35,345 nucleotides of DNA. It comes from Clostridium sp. GTDB taxonomy: Bacteria > Bacillota > Clostridia > Clostridiales > Clostridiaceae. The stretch lies in assembly GCA_015058405.1 (NCBI GenBank), contig SVCL01000027.1:1-35345 (forward strand), read 5' to 3'. The position numbers and the translations under genes were made by a program. The notes under the pieces are model-generated. The model searched no databases. It was not told where the DNA came from and saw nothing but the letters and a program-made list of their open reading frames with translations. Of this stretch, positions 6,517-14,818 are shown piece by piece. Position 1 is the stretch's first letter; each line of letters opens with the position of its first letter.

Positions 6517-9232
6517 GGAAGCTAGAATAGGAAGTTTTGCAGGTATTGAAAATAAGATAATTAGATTTGATAGAGGTATAAATATAATTTATGGAGAAAA
6601 TGAGGTTGGTAAAAGTAGAATAGAATCTTTTATAAAAACTATGCTCTATGGTTTATCAAATAAAAGAATAAAAGGCGAAAGCGAAAGAAAAAAGTTTATG
6701 CCTTTTAATGGTGGAAGAATTATAGGAGAACTTATTGTTCAGGACAAAGATAAGGAATATATAATAAAACGTACTTTTGGAAATACAAAAAAAGAAGATA
6801 CTTCTGTGATTTTAGATTATTTAACAGGTGAAGAAATTAAAAATATGAATTGCGCTGAACCTGGAAAAAGTTTATTAGGAATAAATAAATCAACTTTTGA
6901 AAAAACCCTATATATAGGCCAATTAGCTGTTTCTGTAACTAAGGATAAAGAAGAAGAGATTATGGATAAGATTACAGCACTATTTGGTTGTGGAGAGCAT
7001 GAAGTTCCTATAGCAAAAGCTATTGAGAAAATAGAAAATATTAAAAAGACTTATGTTACTACAAGAGGTGCAGGATCATTAGATATTTTAAAAAAGAAAT
7101 ATTCTAAACTTGTAGAAGAAAGATATGAAGGTTATAAACTTTCAGAGGAAAATTTAGAGTTAGAAGGCAAACTAATAGAAGAGAAAAATAGAAAAAAATA
7201 TATATTAGAACAGATAGATAAATTGGAACTTTATAAAAAATACTTAAAAAAGATAAAGCTGAAAAAAGAATATAAAGAAATAATAAGTTATCTTAAAAAG
7301 TCAGAGGAATTAAAGAAAGTTGAGGCTACATTAAAAAGTAATCTTGAAAGAGATGGAGATATAATTGATTATGATTTTATCGAAAGCTTACAAAAAAATA
7401 ATAGTTCATATTTAAGTTTAATGGATAAAAGGGCAGAGTTAGATAATGAACTTATGAGTTATGATAAGAAGATATCTGAAATAAAAGAAGAATTAGTTAA
7501 ATATAAATTTTTAGATTTGTTTGGAGATAACATAAAAAACAAACTTATAAAACTAAAGTATGAGCAAGAAAATATAAAAGAGAAACTGTTTTTAATGAAA
7601 GGGCTAAAGGAATCATTAGAGAAGGATAGGGAAAATTTAAAATGTAAAAAAGAATCTCTTGGATATAAATTTGAATACTTAGATAAAAATATAGAAGAAA
7701 TTAATTATACTTTAAGTCAATATGATTTTAAATTAAGAAGTTTAAAGGAAATGGCGGAAAGTTATGAAAGCAATAGAGATATAGATGTAAGAATAAGAGA
7801 AGAAAAGGTAAAGTTATCTTTATCAGGATTAATTATTATATTGGGAATAATATTATGTTTTTTAAAGGGTTTCTTTGTATATTTGGGAATGGCGTGTTTT
7901 ATATTTGCTTTAGCTGCTGTTTATAAAGGTATTATTTATTTGAAGAGATTAGAAATGGAGTCAGAAGATAAAAAGGGAATATCTAAGATTGATGGTGAAA
8001 TAAAAGAGATAGAAGATACTTTGGATAATTATTTAAGAAAGTTAGATGCTAAAGATTATACTGAATTAATAAACTTTGTTAATATGTATTCTAAATTTAA
8101 GGTTTTTGAAGATAAAATCTTAATAAGAATAAAAGAAAAGGAAAAGATAATAATAGAAGAAGATTATGAAAGTTTAGATAAGAAATACTTGAAGAATAAT
8201 GAGATGCTAAATTCTCTTATAAGACTTTCTAAATGTAATAATATTGATGAAGTTTTAGATTCTATAGAAAAATATGAGTTTTTAAATAATAACTTAGAAG
8301 TAGTAGAAGACAGTAAAGTTGAATTAGAAGTTAAGATAAGTGACTTAGAAAAAGAATTAGCTGAAAAGGAAGAAAAGATAAGAGCTAGTTTAGAGGTTAT
8401 GGGATTGGACTTAGGAAATCTCTTGGATATAGACTTGTATATTAAGGAATATAAAAATAAGATAAGGAAAAAGGAGGAGGTACACGCAAATCTTATATCT
8501 ATGGAGGAAACATATAAGGTTTTGCTTAATGATAGAGATATAGAAAAAATAAAAGAAGATTTACAAGATGTTATAAATGATAATAATAATTATGAGTATG
8601 AGTCAGAAGAGGATATAGAAAAAGAAGAAAAGAAAAGATCAAAGGAATTACTAGAATGTGAAAAGTATATAAAAGATTTAGAAAATAGAATTTCTAATAG
8701 GTATATAGGAAAAAGAACTTTACCAGTAATAGAGGAAGAATTAGATAGTGTTAATTTAGCAATAATAGATGGTGAAAGTAAGGTAAAAGCATTAGACATA
8801 GCTATTAATACTATGAAGGAATCTTTTGATGAAGTTAGAAGAGATATTGGGCCAGCTTTAAATAGTAAAATTGCAGAAAATTTTAAAGAATTAACAGAAA
8901 ATAAGTATATGGAAGTAAAACTTGGGGAAAATTATGAGATGACTGTACGAGATAGTTTAAATTTATTTAAGGGTAATTATTTAAGTAATGGTGCTAAGGA
9001 TCAATTATATTTATCTTTAAGAATAGCTTTAGTAGAATTATTATTCCAAGAAGAAGATGTTTCTTTAATTCTAGATGATGCTTTTGTTCAATATGATAAT
9101 AAAAGAAGAGAAAAAGCTTTACTTATTTTAAATAAAAAGTATAAAGGTCAAGTTCTGATTTTTACTTGTCATACATTAGAAAAAGAAATTATGGATAAAA
9201 ATAATATAAAAATTAACAACATACAATTATAA
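6506..9232 (+). CDS. SbcC/YhaN-like AAA ATPase with coiled coils and central membrane segment
   Basis: A 908-residue Rad50-like ATPase. Walker A GENEVGKS is at residues 30-37. Long lysine/glutamate-rich coiled coils occupy about 190-430 and 480-790. The C-terminal head has a signature-like SNGAKDQLYLSLRIA (about 826-840), Walker B LILDDAF (about 853-859) and the switch histidine in FTCHTLE. No CxxC zinc hook is visible; instead, about residues 437-478 hold two adjacent hydrophobic helices where Rad50 has its hook, which is characteristic of the YhaN group. It starts inside the end of the partner nuclease gene. Probable nuclease subunit acting on DNA near the membrane; the membrane role is inference. 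Confidence 0.85.
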   Translation: MIIKEARIGSFAGIENKIIRFDRGINIIYGENEVGKSRIESFIKTMLYGLSNKRIKGESERKKFMPFNGGRIIGELIVQDKDKEYIIKRTFGNTKKEDTSVILDYLTGEEIKNMNCAEPGKSLLGINKSTFEKTLYIGQLAVSVTKDKEEEIMDKITALFGCGEHEVPIAKAIEKIENIKKTYVTTRGAGSLDILKKKYSKLVEERYEGYKLSEENLELEGKLIEEKNRKKYILEQIDKLELYKKYLKKIKLKKEYKEIISYLKKSEELKKVEATLKSNLERDGDIIDYDFIESLQKNNSSYLSLMDKRAELDNELMSYDKKISEIKEELVKYKFLDLFGDNIKNKLIKLKYEQENIKEKLFLMKGLKESLEKDRENLKCKKESLGYKFEYLDKNIEEINYTLSQYDFKLRSLKEMAESYESNRDIDVRIREEKVKLSLSGLIIILGIILCFLKGFFVYLGMACFIFALAAVYKGIIYLKRLEMESEDKKGISKIDGEIKEIEDTLDNYLRKLDAKDYTELINFVNMYSKFKVFEDKILIRIKEKEKIIIEEDYESLDKKYLKNNEMLNSLIRLSKCNNIDEVLDSIEKYEFLNNNLEVVEDSKVELEVKISDLEKELAEKEEKIRASLEVMGLDLGNLLDIDLYIKEYKNKIRKKEEVHANLISMEETYKVLLNDRDIEKIKEDLQDVINDNNNYEYESEEDIEKEEKKRSKELLECEKYIKDLENRISNRYIGKRTLPVIEEELDSVNLAIIDGESKVKALDIAINTMKESFDEVRRDIGPALNSKIAENFKELTENKYMEVKLGENYEMTVRDSLNLFKGNYLSNGAKDQLYLSLRIALVELLFQEEDVSLILDDAFVQYDNKRREKALLILNKKYKGQVLIFTCHTLEKEIMDKNNIKINNIQL

Positions 9233-9237
9233 CATTA

Positions 9238-9266
9238 TTGACAAAAGTTTCATGACACAATATAAT
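9238..9266 (+). promoter_or_regulatory. Consensus sigma-A promoter
   Basis: TTGACA (9238-9243), a 17-base spacer, then TATAAT (9261-9266): both hexamers are perfect. It is the strongest housekeeping promoter in the window, 36 bases upstream of the solute-binding lipoprotein gene. Confidence 0.8.
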
Positions 9267-9302
9267 TTTAAATGCAAGTCATATGCAACTAGAGGTGAGA
9301 GG

Positions 9303-10160
9303 ATGAAAAAATTACTAAACATATTAATATTACTGCTTGTTCCTTTAATATTTATAGGATGCAAAGACACTAAGGAAGATGATGGAAAGTTAAGGGTGGC
9401 TGTATCTATAAATACAATAAGGGAATTTACTGAAGCGATAGGGAAAGATAAGGTAAATGTTTATACAGTTGTTAAAGAAAATATGGAGCCACATGACTTT
9501 GACTTTACTCCTGCAGATAAGAAAGAACTAGTTAATAGAGATATACTTATATATAATGGATTAGGTTTAGAAGAATGGATTGATCAAGTTGAAGGTGATA
9601 TAGAACTTGTAGATGCTAGTAAGGGAGTAAATGTAATACAAACAGATGGCGCTGATGATCCTCATGTATGGCTAAGTTTAAAGGAAGCTATGGTACAATG
9701 CAAGAATATAAAAGATATTTTAATTGAAAAAGATCCAGATAATAAGGAATATTATGAAAAGAATTATGAAAATTATATAAATGAAATGCAAACTTTATAT
9801 GATGAATATAAACCTAAGTTTGATTCAGTTACTAATAAAACATTTGTAACAAGCCATGAAGCTTTTGCTTATTTATGTAGAGAATTTGATTTAGAGCAAA
9901 AAGCAATAAAAGGTGTTTTAAATGAAGATGTAGAAACTACTTTTAAAGATATGGAATCGCTAGCTAACTATTGTAAGGAGAATGGAATTAAGGTTATATT
10001 TTCAGAAGGCAGCGAATCGCAAAAAGATGCAGATACATTAGCTAAAGCGATAAATGGTAAAGTAGTTCCTATTTATACATTAGAAACTAAAGTGGATGGA
10101 AAGACTTATGTAGAAGCAATGAAAGATAATTATGATAAAATTTATGAAGAATTAAAATAA
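9303..10160 (+). CDS. Zinc/manganese ABC transporter solute-binding lipoprotein (ZnuA-like)
   Basis: A 285-residue cluster A-I metal-binding protein. The signal peptide ends in a lipobox LIFIGC with lipidated Cys20. The three expected metal-binding histidines are visible: His64 in MEPHDFDF, His121 in DDPHVWLS and His185 in TSHEAFAYL. The fourth ligand would be acidic (Glu261 near IYTLE is a candidate). There is no His-rich loop of the kind found in many zinc-specific ZnuA proteins, so zinc versus manganese cannot be decided. The start at 9303 follows GAGGTGAGAGG; an upstream ATG at 9252 lies inside the promoter. No permease or ATPase gene lies next to it. Terminated at 10191-10220. Confidence 0.9.
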   Translation: MKKLLNILILLLVPLIFIGCKDTKEDDGKLRVAVSINTIREFTEAIGKDKVNVYTVVKENMEPHDFDFTPADKKELVNRDILIYNGLGLEEWIDQVEGDIELVDASKGVNVIQTDGADDPHVWLSLKEAMVQCKNIKDILIEKDPDNKEYYEKNYENYINEMQTLYDEYKPKFDSVTNKTFVTSHEAFAYLCREFDLEQKAIKGVLNEDVETTFKDMESLANYCKENGIKVIFSEGSESQKDADTLAKAINGKVVPIYTLETKVDGKTYVEAMKDNYDKIYEELK

Positions 10161-10190
10161 ATACACATATAAAATTAATAATTTGAGTAA

Positions 10191-10220
10191 AAATAGATTC
10201 ATTTATTGAATCTATTTTTT
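10191..10220 (+). terminator. Intrinsic terminator after the metal-binding lipoprotein gene
   Basis: An 11-bp stem AAATAGATTCA / TGAATCTATTT around a TTTAT loop, running into six T. Confidence 0.85.
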
Positions 10221-10251
10221 GTTGGCTGCAAATTATTTGGAGATATTGGAA

Positions 10252-10279
10252 TTTGTTAAGAATTATGCTATGGTATAAA
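10252..10279 (+). promoter_or_regulatory. Extended -10 promoter for the MutS-like gene
   Basis: TG-G-TATAAA (10271-10279), with TTTGTT (10252-10257) 16 bases upstream as a weak -35. It lies 27 bases before the start codon. Confidence 0.45.
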
Positions 10280-10306
10280 TAGAAAATGAAATGAGAGGTA
10301 TTAGTT

Positions 10307-12106
10307 ATGAAAAAGTCGGAAAGTTTTTATAATGAGAATATTAAGAAGAATAAAGTAGAGATTGAAAGTTTAAATAAAACTATAGATATAGTTGGATGGA
10401 GTAGACTTGTAATTTTACTTGCTGGGCTATTTGCTTCTTATAAGATGTATAAGATACAAGGCTTAATGAGCGGTGGAATATCTTTAGTTATAGGTTTTTT
10501 AATATTTAGTGTGGTCGCAATAATTCACGGTAGAATAATAGGGAAAAGAGACATATTAGAAATTGCTTTAGAATTCAATGAAAAGGGTTTAAAAAGGTTA
10601 AATGGAGAGTATAGGGAATTTGAAGATAAAGGGCAAGATTTAGTTGAAGTAGATCATGCATTTGCAAATGATTTAGATATAGTAGGTAATAATTCTTTAT
10701 TTCAAATGATAAATACTACGAGAACAGTAAGCGGTAGAAGAAAACTTGGAGAAATACTTTCTTTAAAAGAGCTTCCAACTAGAGAGTTAATAGTAAAAAA
10801 ACAAGAAGCTATTAAGGAATTAGGGGAAAAGGTAGAATGGAGACAAAAGTTATATGTTGGTGGTACTTTTAAGAAAAAGAAAAATGAAGAATTAGATTCT
10901 TTAGTAAAGTGGTCAAAAGAGAAAGCTAAAAGTGATAAGGGAAGAATTTCAATAGCTATGCTATTTATGGCTATTACTATGGTATTTATAGTACTTTCTG
11001 TTATGAAGGTAATTCCAGTATCATTTATTATACTAGATCTTATGGTTAACTATGCTGTTATAAAAGTGTTAACTAAAGATATGGATGAAGTTATCAATCT
11101 TTTTCATTCAATAAAGAATAGTGTAAAGGCTTATTCGAATTTATTAACTTTAATAGAAGATGAAGAGTTTAACAGTAAGTATTTGTCTGACTTAAAAGGT
11201 AAGCTTAAAGATGAATCTAATGTATCATGTAAGTTGGAAATGAAAAAATTAGCATCACTTCTTGATTGGGTTGGAGATTCGGCAGGAAATGCATATTTCT
11301 TTATATTAAATATATTCTTTTTTGCAGATGTATTTATAATGATGAATTTAAATAAGTGGAAGGAAGTTAATGGATCAAGAGTTGAAACATGGCTTGAGGT
11401 AATGGGTGAATTTGATGCCCTTTCAAGTATTTCAAATCTAAGTTTTGATCATGAAGAATGGTGTTATGCGGAAATATCTGAAGAAGCAGAAGTTAGAGGA
11501 GTAGAAATTAAACATCCTTTAATAGGAGAGAGAGCAGTATCGAATACTTATGAAATATCAAGACCAAAGCAAATAACTCTTATTACTGGATCAAATATGT
11601 CTGGTAAAAGTACATTCTTAAGAACTATAGGTGTTAATCTTGTATTAAGTTATATTGGTGCTCCTTGTGCTGCAAAGAGCTTTAAATGTAATGTAATGAA
11701 TATATATACATGTATGCGAACAAAGGATAATTTGGAAGAAAGTATTTCATCTTTCTATGCAGAAATTTTAAGAATAAAGATACTAATAGAGGCTTGTAGA
11801 AGGGGAGAAAAGATATTCTTCTTACTAGATGAAATATTCAAAGGAACAAATTCAAAGGATAGACATACAGGTGCTACAGTTTTAGTAAAACAGCTTGCAG
11901 ATAACGGGGCAATGGGATTACTATCAACTCATGATTTAGAATTATGTGATTTAGAAGAAGAAATGAAAGAGATTGATAATTATAATTTTAGAGAGTATTA
12001 TGAAGACAATAAAATAAAGTTTGATTACAAATTAAGAAAAGGAAAAAGTGTTACTCAAAATGCAGTATATTTAATGAAACTTGCAGGAATAGAAATTAAC
12101 CAATAG
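10307..12106 (+). CDS. Membrane-anchored MutS-family ATPase
   Basis: A 599-residue protein with a C-terminal MutS ATPase: Walker A TGSNMSGKSTFLRT (about 427-440), Walker B FFLLDEIFKGTNS (about 504-516) and STHDLEL (about 543-549). The N-terminal half is unlike MutS1: two hydrophobic helices near residues 30-50 and 53-78, two more near 214-258, and another hydrophobic stretch near 328-345. No mismatch-recognition domain I with its Phe-x-Glu motif is visible, so it should not be called a mismatch repair MutS. The core domain before the ATPase is retained (TRTVSGRRKLGEIL). Function unknown. Preceded by its own promoter and followed 26 bases later by the serine hydrolase region, probably co-transcribed. 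Confidence 0.82.
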   Translation: MKKSESFYNENIKKNKVEIESLNKTIDIVGWSRLVILLAGLFASYKMYKIQGLMSGGISLVIGFLIFSVVAIIHGRIIGKRDILEIALEFNEKGLKRLNGEYREFEDKGQDLVEVDHAFANDLDIVGNNSLFQMINTTRTVSGRRKLGEILSLKELPTRELIVKKQEAIKELGEKVEWRQKLYVGGTFKKKKNEELDSLVKWSKEKAKSDKGRISIAMLFMAITMVFIVLSVMKVIPVSFIILDLMVNYAVIKVLTKDMDEVINLFHSIKNSVKAYSNLLTLIEDEEFNSKYLSDLKGKLKDESNVSCKLEMKKLASLLDWVGDSAGNAYFFILNIFFFADVFIMMNLNKWKEVNGSRVETWLEVMGEFDALSSISNLSFDHEEWCYAEISEEAEVRGVEIKHPLIGERAVSNTYEISRPKQITLITGSNMSGKSTFLRTIGVNLVLSYIGAPCAAKSFKCNVMNIYTCMRTKDNLEESISSFYAEILRIKILIEACRRGEKIFFLLDEIFKGTNSKDRHTGATVLVKQLADNGAMGLLSTHDLELCDLEEEMKEIDNYNFREYYEDNKIKFDYKLRKGKSVTQNAVYLMKLAGIEINQ

Positions 12107-12132
12107 GGTGATAAGTTTTTATGGAATAAAAG

Positions 12133-12402
12133 ATGAAAAATAGCTCTGAGAAGCAATTTAAGAAAAAGAAAAGTAAAAAGGTATTTATTATATGGGGAAT
12201 TTGTTTATCTTTAATAATAAGTATTGGATTAATAATATTTGAACGATATGTTAATACAAAAGAAGAAGTAGAACATTCTATAGAAAAGAATCAAAAAGAA
12301 GTTTCTTTATTTGAAAAGAAAAAGGAAGAAGAAAAACTGTTAAAAGAAAAAGAAAACTTGAGAAATGCTCAAGAAGAAATTTGTAGATGGGAAAAATTGT
12401 GA
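12133..12402 (+). pseudogene. N-terminal part of a frameshifted membrane-anchored serine hydrolase
   Basis: An 89-codon piece with a basic N-terminus, one membrane helix (about residues 17-38) and a Lys/Glu-rich coiled-coil stalk, ending abruptly at TGA (12400-12402). The hydrolase frame begins at 12387, inside this piece. Adding one base in the run of five A at 12392-12396 makes one continuous reading frame: ...CRWEKIVKETLGDKENC.... In that joined form the helix and stalk anchor the beta-lactamase-like domain outside the membrane. The frame of the hydrolase has a TAG directly before its ATG, so the shift must fall between 12387 and 12399. The break may be real, phase-variable or a homopolymer sequencing error. 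Confidence 0.7.
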
Positions 12403-13106
12403 AAGAAACTTTGGGTGATAAAGAAAACTGCTATGGTATATACTACTATGATTTAACTACAGGATTAGATTACAGTTTGAATCCTAATAAAAAGTTTCAA
12501 GCTGCAAGTACAATAAAGATACCTATATCTATGATGCTTGCAGAAAAATTAACTAATAAGGAAATACAATATGATTCGTTAGTGTTTTACGAAGAGAGTG
12601 ATTATGAATCAGGAGCAGGAATATTGCAGGGAAGTATAAATGTTGGAGATGGACTAAGTGTTAAAGAGTTAATTGAACATATGATAGTTGAGTCTGATAA
12701 CATAGCTACTAATATGTTAAAAAGAAATGTTGGAAGTATATCTTCTTATGTATCAACAATAACAGATATTTATATGGAAGATAAGAGCAATATTTTAACT
12801 CCAAGACAAAGTGAAAAAATACTAAAAGAATTATATGATAGAGCAAAGACTAATAATTATTACAATAATGTTATAGATTTGATGAAGAGGACAACTTCCC
12901 ATGATAGATTAGATAAATATATTCCTAAAAGTTTAGTTGCGCATAAAATTGGAGATTACAAGGAATGTGTTAATGATATAGGTATAATATACACTGAAAA
13001 ACCTTATATATTGTGTGTATATACTGAAGGAGTAATGGAAGAGGGAAGAGAAAATATATCATTAATTTCCAAAGCTATATATGAGATGAAAACTAACAGA
13101 AGGTAA
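12387..13106 (+). CDS. Class A beta-lactamase-like serine hydrolase (detached from its anchor by a frameshift)
   Basis: A 239-residue domain of the beta-lactamase class A / PBP-like serine hydrolase family. Ser41-x-x-Lys44 (STIK) is the catalytic motif, Ser102-Asp103-Asn104 (SDN) the second, and Lys186-Ile-Gly188 (HKIGDY) stands at the third (KTG-like) position. Chain length covers a whole class A domain. The proposed ATG at 12387 has no good ribosome binding site, and the product would have no signal or anchor, although these enzymes act outside the membrane. Most likely it is the second half of the gene beginning at 12133. Whether it hydrolyses beta-lactams or is a cell-wall-associated hydrolase cannot be decided. 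Confidence 0.75.
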   Translation: MGKIVKETLGDKENCYGIYYYDLTTGLDYSLNPNKKFQAASTIKIPISMMLAEKLTNKEIQYDSLVFYEESDYESGAGILQGSINVGDGLSVKELIEHMIVESDNIATNMLKRNVGSISSYVSTITDIYMEDKSNILTPRQSEKILKELYDRAKTNNYYNNVIDLMKRTTSHDRLDKYIPKSLVAHKIGDYKECVNDIGIIYTEKPYILCVYTEGVMEEGRENISLISKAIYEMKTNRR

Positions 13107-13113
13107 TATTTTA

Positions 13114-13122
13114 TGGTAAAAT
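13114..13122 (+). promoter_or_regulatory. Extended -10 promoter for the CBS-S1 operon
   Basis: TG-G-TAAAAT, 43 bases upstream of the CBS protein start. No convincing -35 is seen. Confidence 0.4.
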
Positions 13123-13165
13123 ATTAATGTAAAAGAAAACTTATTTTAAGAATAAGGGGGGAACT

Positions 13166-13591
13166 ATGAATATAGCATTTTTTCTTACACCAAAAAATGA
13201 AGTAGTATGTGAGCGTGTTGAATCTAGCATGAGACAGGTTATGGAGAGGATGGAACACCACGGATATACAGCCATACCACTTATTGATAAAAATGGGAAA
13301 TATATTGGTACTTTAACTGAAGGTGATTTATTATGGAAATTAAAAAATACACCTGACTTAAATTTTAAAAATACTGAAAGTGTAAAAGTAAGTGATATAC
13401 CAAGAAGGATAGTACATAAAAGTGTTTCCATAAATGCAGATATTGAAAGTTTGATTAATTTAGCTGTTAATCAAAATTTTGTACCAGTAGTTGATGATAA
13501 TGGTATATTTATTGGAATAATAAAAAGAAGTGACATTATAGATTATTGCTATAATGAATTAAATAAGATAAGAAGAAAACATAGTGTATAG
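13166..13591 (+). CDS. Stand-alone two-CBS-domain protein
   Basis: A 141-residue protein made almost wholly of two CBS repeats: residues about 6-60 (VMERMEHHGYTAIPLID, GTLTEGDLLW) and about 75-130 (LINLAVNQNFVPVVD, GIIKRSDIIDY). Paired CBS domains form a Bateman module that binds adenine nucleotides or related ligands and acts as an energy or nucleotide sensor. No fused enzymatic or DNA-binding domain is present. A very strong AAGGGGGG site precedes the ATG. The stop codon overlaps the ribosome binding site of the S1-domain gene, so the two are probably translated together. Partner and ligand unknown. Confidence 0.88.
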   Translation: MNIAFFLTPKNEVVCERVESSMRQVMERMEHHGYTAIPLIDKNGKYIGTLTEGDLLWKLKNTPDLNFKNTESVKVSDIPRRIVHKSVSINADIESLINLAVNQNFVPVVDDNGIFIGIIKRSDIIDYCYNELNKIRRKHSV

Positions 13592-13602
13592 GAGTGTTAA
13601 AT

Positions 13603-14748
13603 ATGGAAAACGAAACTATGAATAGTATGAGTGAACTTTTAGATAATTATGATGTAAAGAGAATAAATAAAGGTGATATTTTAAAAGGAAAAGTAATAGA
13701 TGTTAATGAAAAAGAAGTTAGCGTTAATATTAATTATGCATTTGATGGAGTAATTACTAGAGAAGAGCTAACAAGTGATGCTCAAAATCCATTAGATGTA
13801 GTTAAGAAAGATGATGAAATAGAGGTATATGTTTTATCACCAAATGATGGAGAAGGATATGTTCTATTATCAAGAGTTAGAGCTTTAGCTATTACTGAAA
13901 AAGAAGATATACAAAATGCTTTTGATAATGAAGAAACTATTTCTGTAAAAGTTAAGGAAGCTGTAAAAGGTGGAGTTGTAGCTTACTATGGAAGCATTAG
14001 AGTATTTATACCAGGATCTCAATTAAGTAGAGAAAGAGTAGAATTTGAATCAATTATAGGAAAGACTCTTGAAGTTAAGATAATTGAACTAGATTTTAGA
14101 AATAGAAAAGTAGTAGCCTCTAGAAGAATAATAGAAGAAAAAGAATATGCAGAAAAGAAAAAAGCTGTATGGAAAACAGTTAAGTCAGGAGAAAAGAGAA
14201 CAGGAGTAGTAACAAGAATTGCTAAGTTTGGTGCTTTTGTTGATATTGGAGGAATAGAAGGACTTATTCATTTAAATGATTTATCTTGGGAAAGAGTTCA
14301 TAAGGCTGAAGATGTTGTATCTGTAGGAGATAAGGTAGAAGTATTTATAGGTGAAGTTGATAGAGAAAAAGAAAGATTAGCTTTAGTTTTAAAGGATGTA
14401 GAAAAGGAACCATGGAAAGTACATGGGGATTCATTAAAAGATGGAGATGTTTTAGAAGGAAAAGTAACTAGATTAACTTCTTTTGGAGCTTTCGTTGAAG
14501 TATTACCTGCTATAGAAGGTTTAGTTCATATGAGTGAAATAACAGATGAGAACATAACAAAACCAGGCGATGTATTAAAAGTTGGTCAAAAGGTAAAAGT
14601 TAAAGTATTAAGCATAGACAAGGAAGCTAAAAAATTAAGCTTAAGTATGAAAGATGCTGATGAAAAGAGTAAGGAATATTTACAATATAATGATGATGAA
14701 GAAGGTATTTCTTTAGGAGAATTATTTAAGGATTTTAAATTTGAATAA
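13603..14748 (+). CDS. Four-S1-domain RNA-binding protein (ribosomal protein S1 homologue)
   Basis: A 381-residue protein with four S1 (OB-fold) domains at about residues 22-90, 105-170, 190-260 and 275-345. The last two are canonical (KFGAFVDIGGIEGLIHLNDL and SFGAFVEVLPAIEGLVHMSE). Low-GC Gram-positives carry short S1 homologues of this size (YpfD-type), which lack the six domains of the proteobacterial protein. It may promote initiation on weakly structured leaders or bind RNA generally. The start at 13603 is preferred, since AGGAG (13590-13594) overlaps a GTG at 13594 that would otherwise be read as the start. Ends at a bidirectional terminator shared with pyruvate kinase. Confidence 0.88.
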   Translation: MENETMNSMSELLDNYDVKRINKGDILKGKVIDVNEKEVSVNINYAFDGVITREELTSDAQNPLDVVKKDDEIEVYVLSPNDGEGYVLLSRVRALAITEKEDIQNAFDNEETISVKVKEAVKGGVVAYYGSIRVFIPGSQLSRERVEFESIIGKTLEVKIIELDFRNRKVVASRRIIEEKEYAEKKKAVWKTVKSGEKRTGVVTRIAKFGAFVDIGGIEGLIHLNDLSWERVHKAEDVVSVGDKVEVFIGEVDREKERLALVLKDVEKEPWKVHGDSLKDGDVLEGKVTRLTSFGAFVEVLPAIEGLVHMSEITDENITKPGDVLKVGQKVKVKVLSIDKEAKKLSLSMKDADEKSKEYLQYNDDEEGISLGELFKDFKFE

Positions 14749-14774
14749 TTTATTATTAAGTTTTAATTTATAAT

Positions 14775-14813
14775 AAAAAACGATGATTCGTATAATTGAA
14801 TCATCGTTTTTTT
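14775..14813. terminator. Bidirectional terminator between S1 gene and pyk
   Basis: A-run, stem CGATGATTC (14781-14789) / GAATCATCG (14798-14806), T-run to 14813. The A/T symmetry serves both converging genes. Confidence 0.92.
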
Positions 14814-14818
14814 ATAAA

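Noticed and set aside
12387..12402. Programmed -1 ribosomal frameshift joining the hydrolase halves
   Set aside because: GGGAAAAATTG is not a canonical X-XXY-YYZ heptamer in the right frame, the A-run of five is short for transcriptional slippage, and no downstream stimulatory hairpin was seen. A plain indel or sequencing error is simpler.
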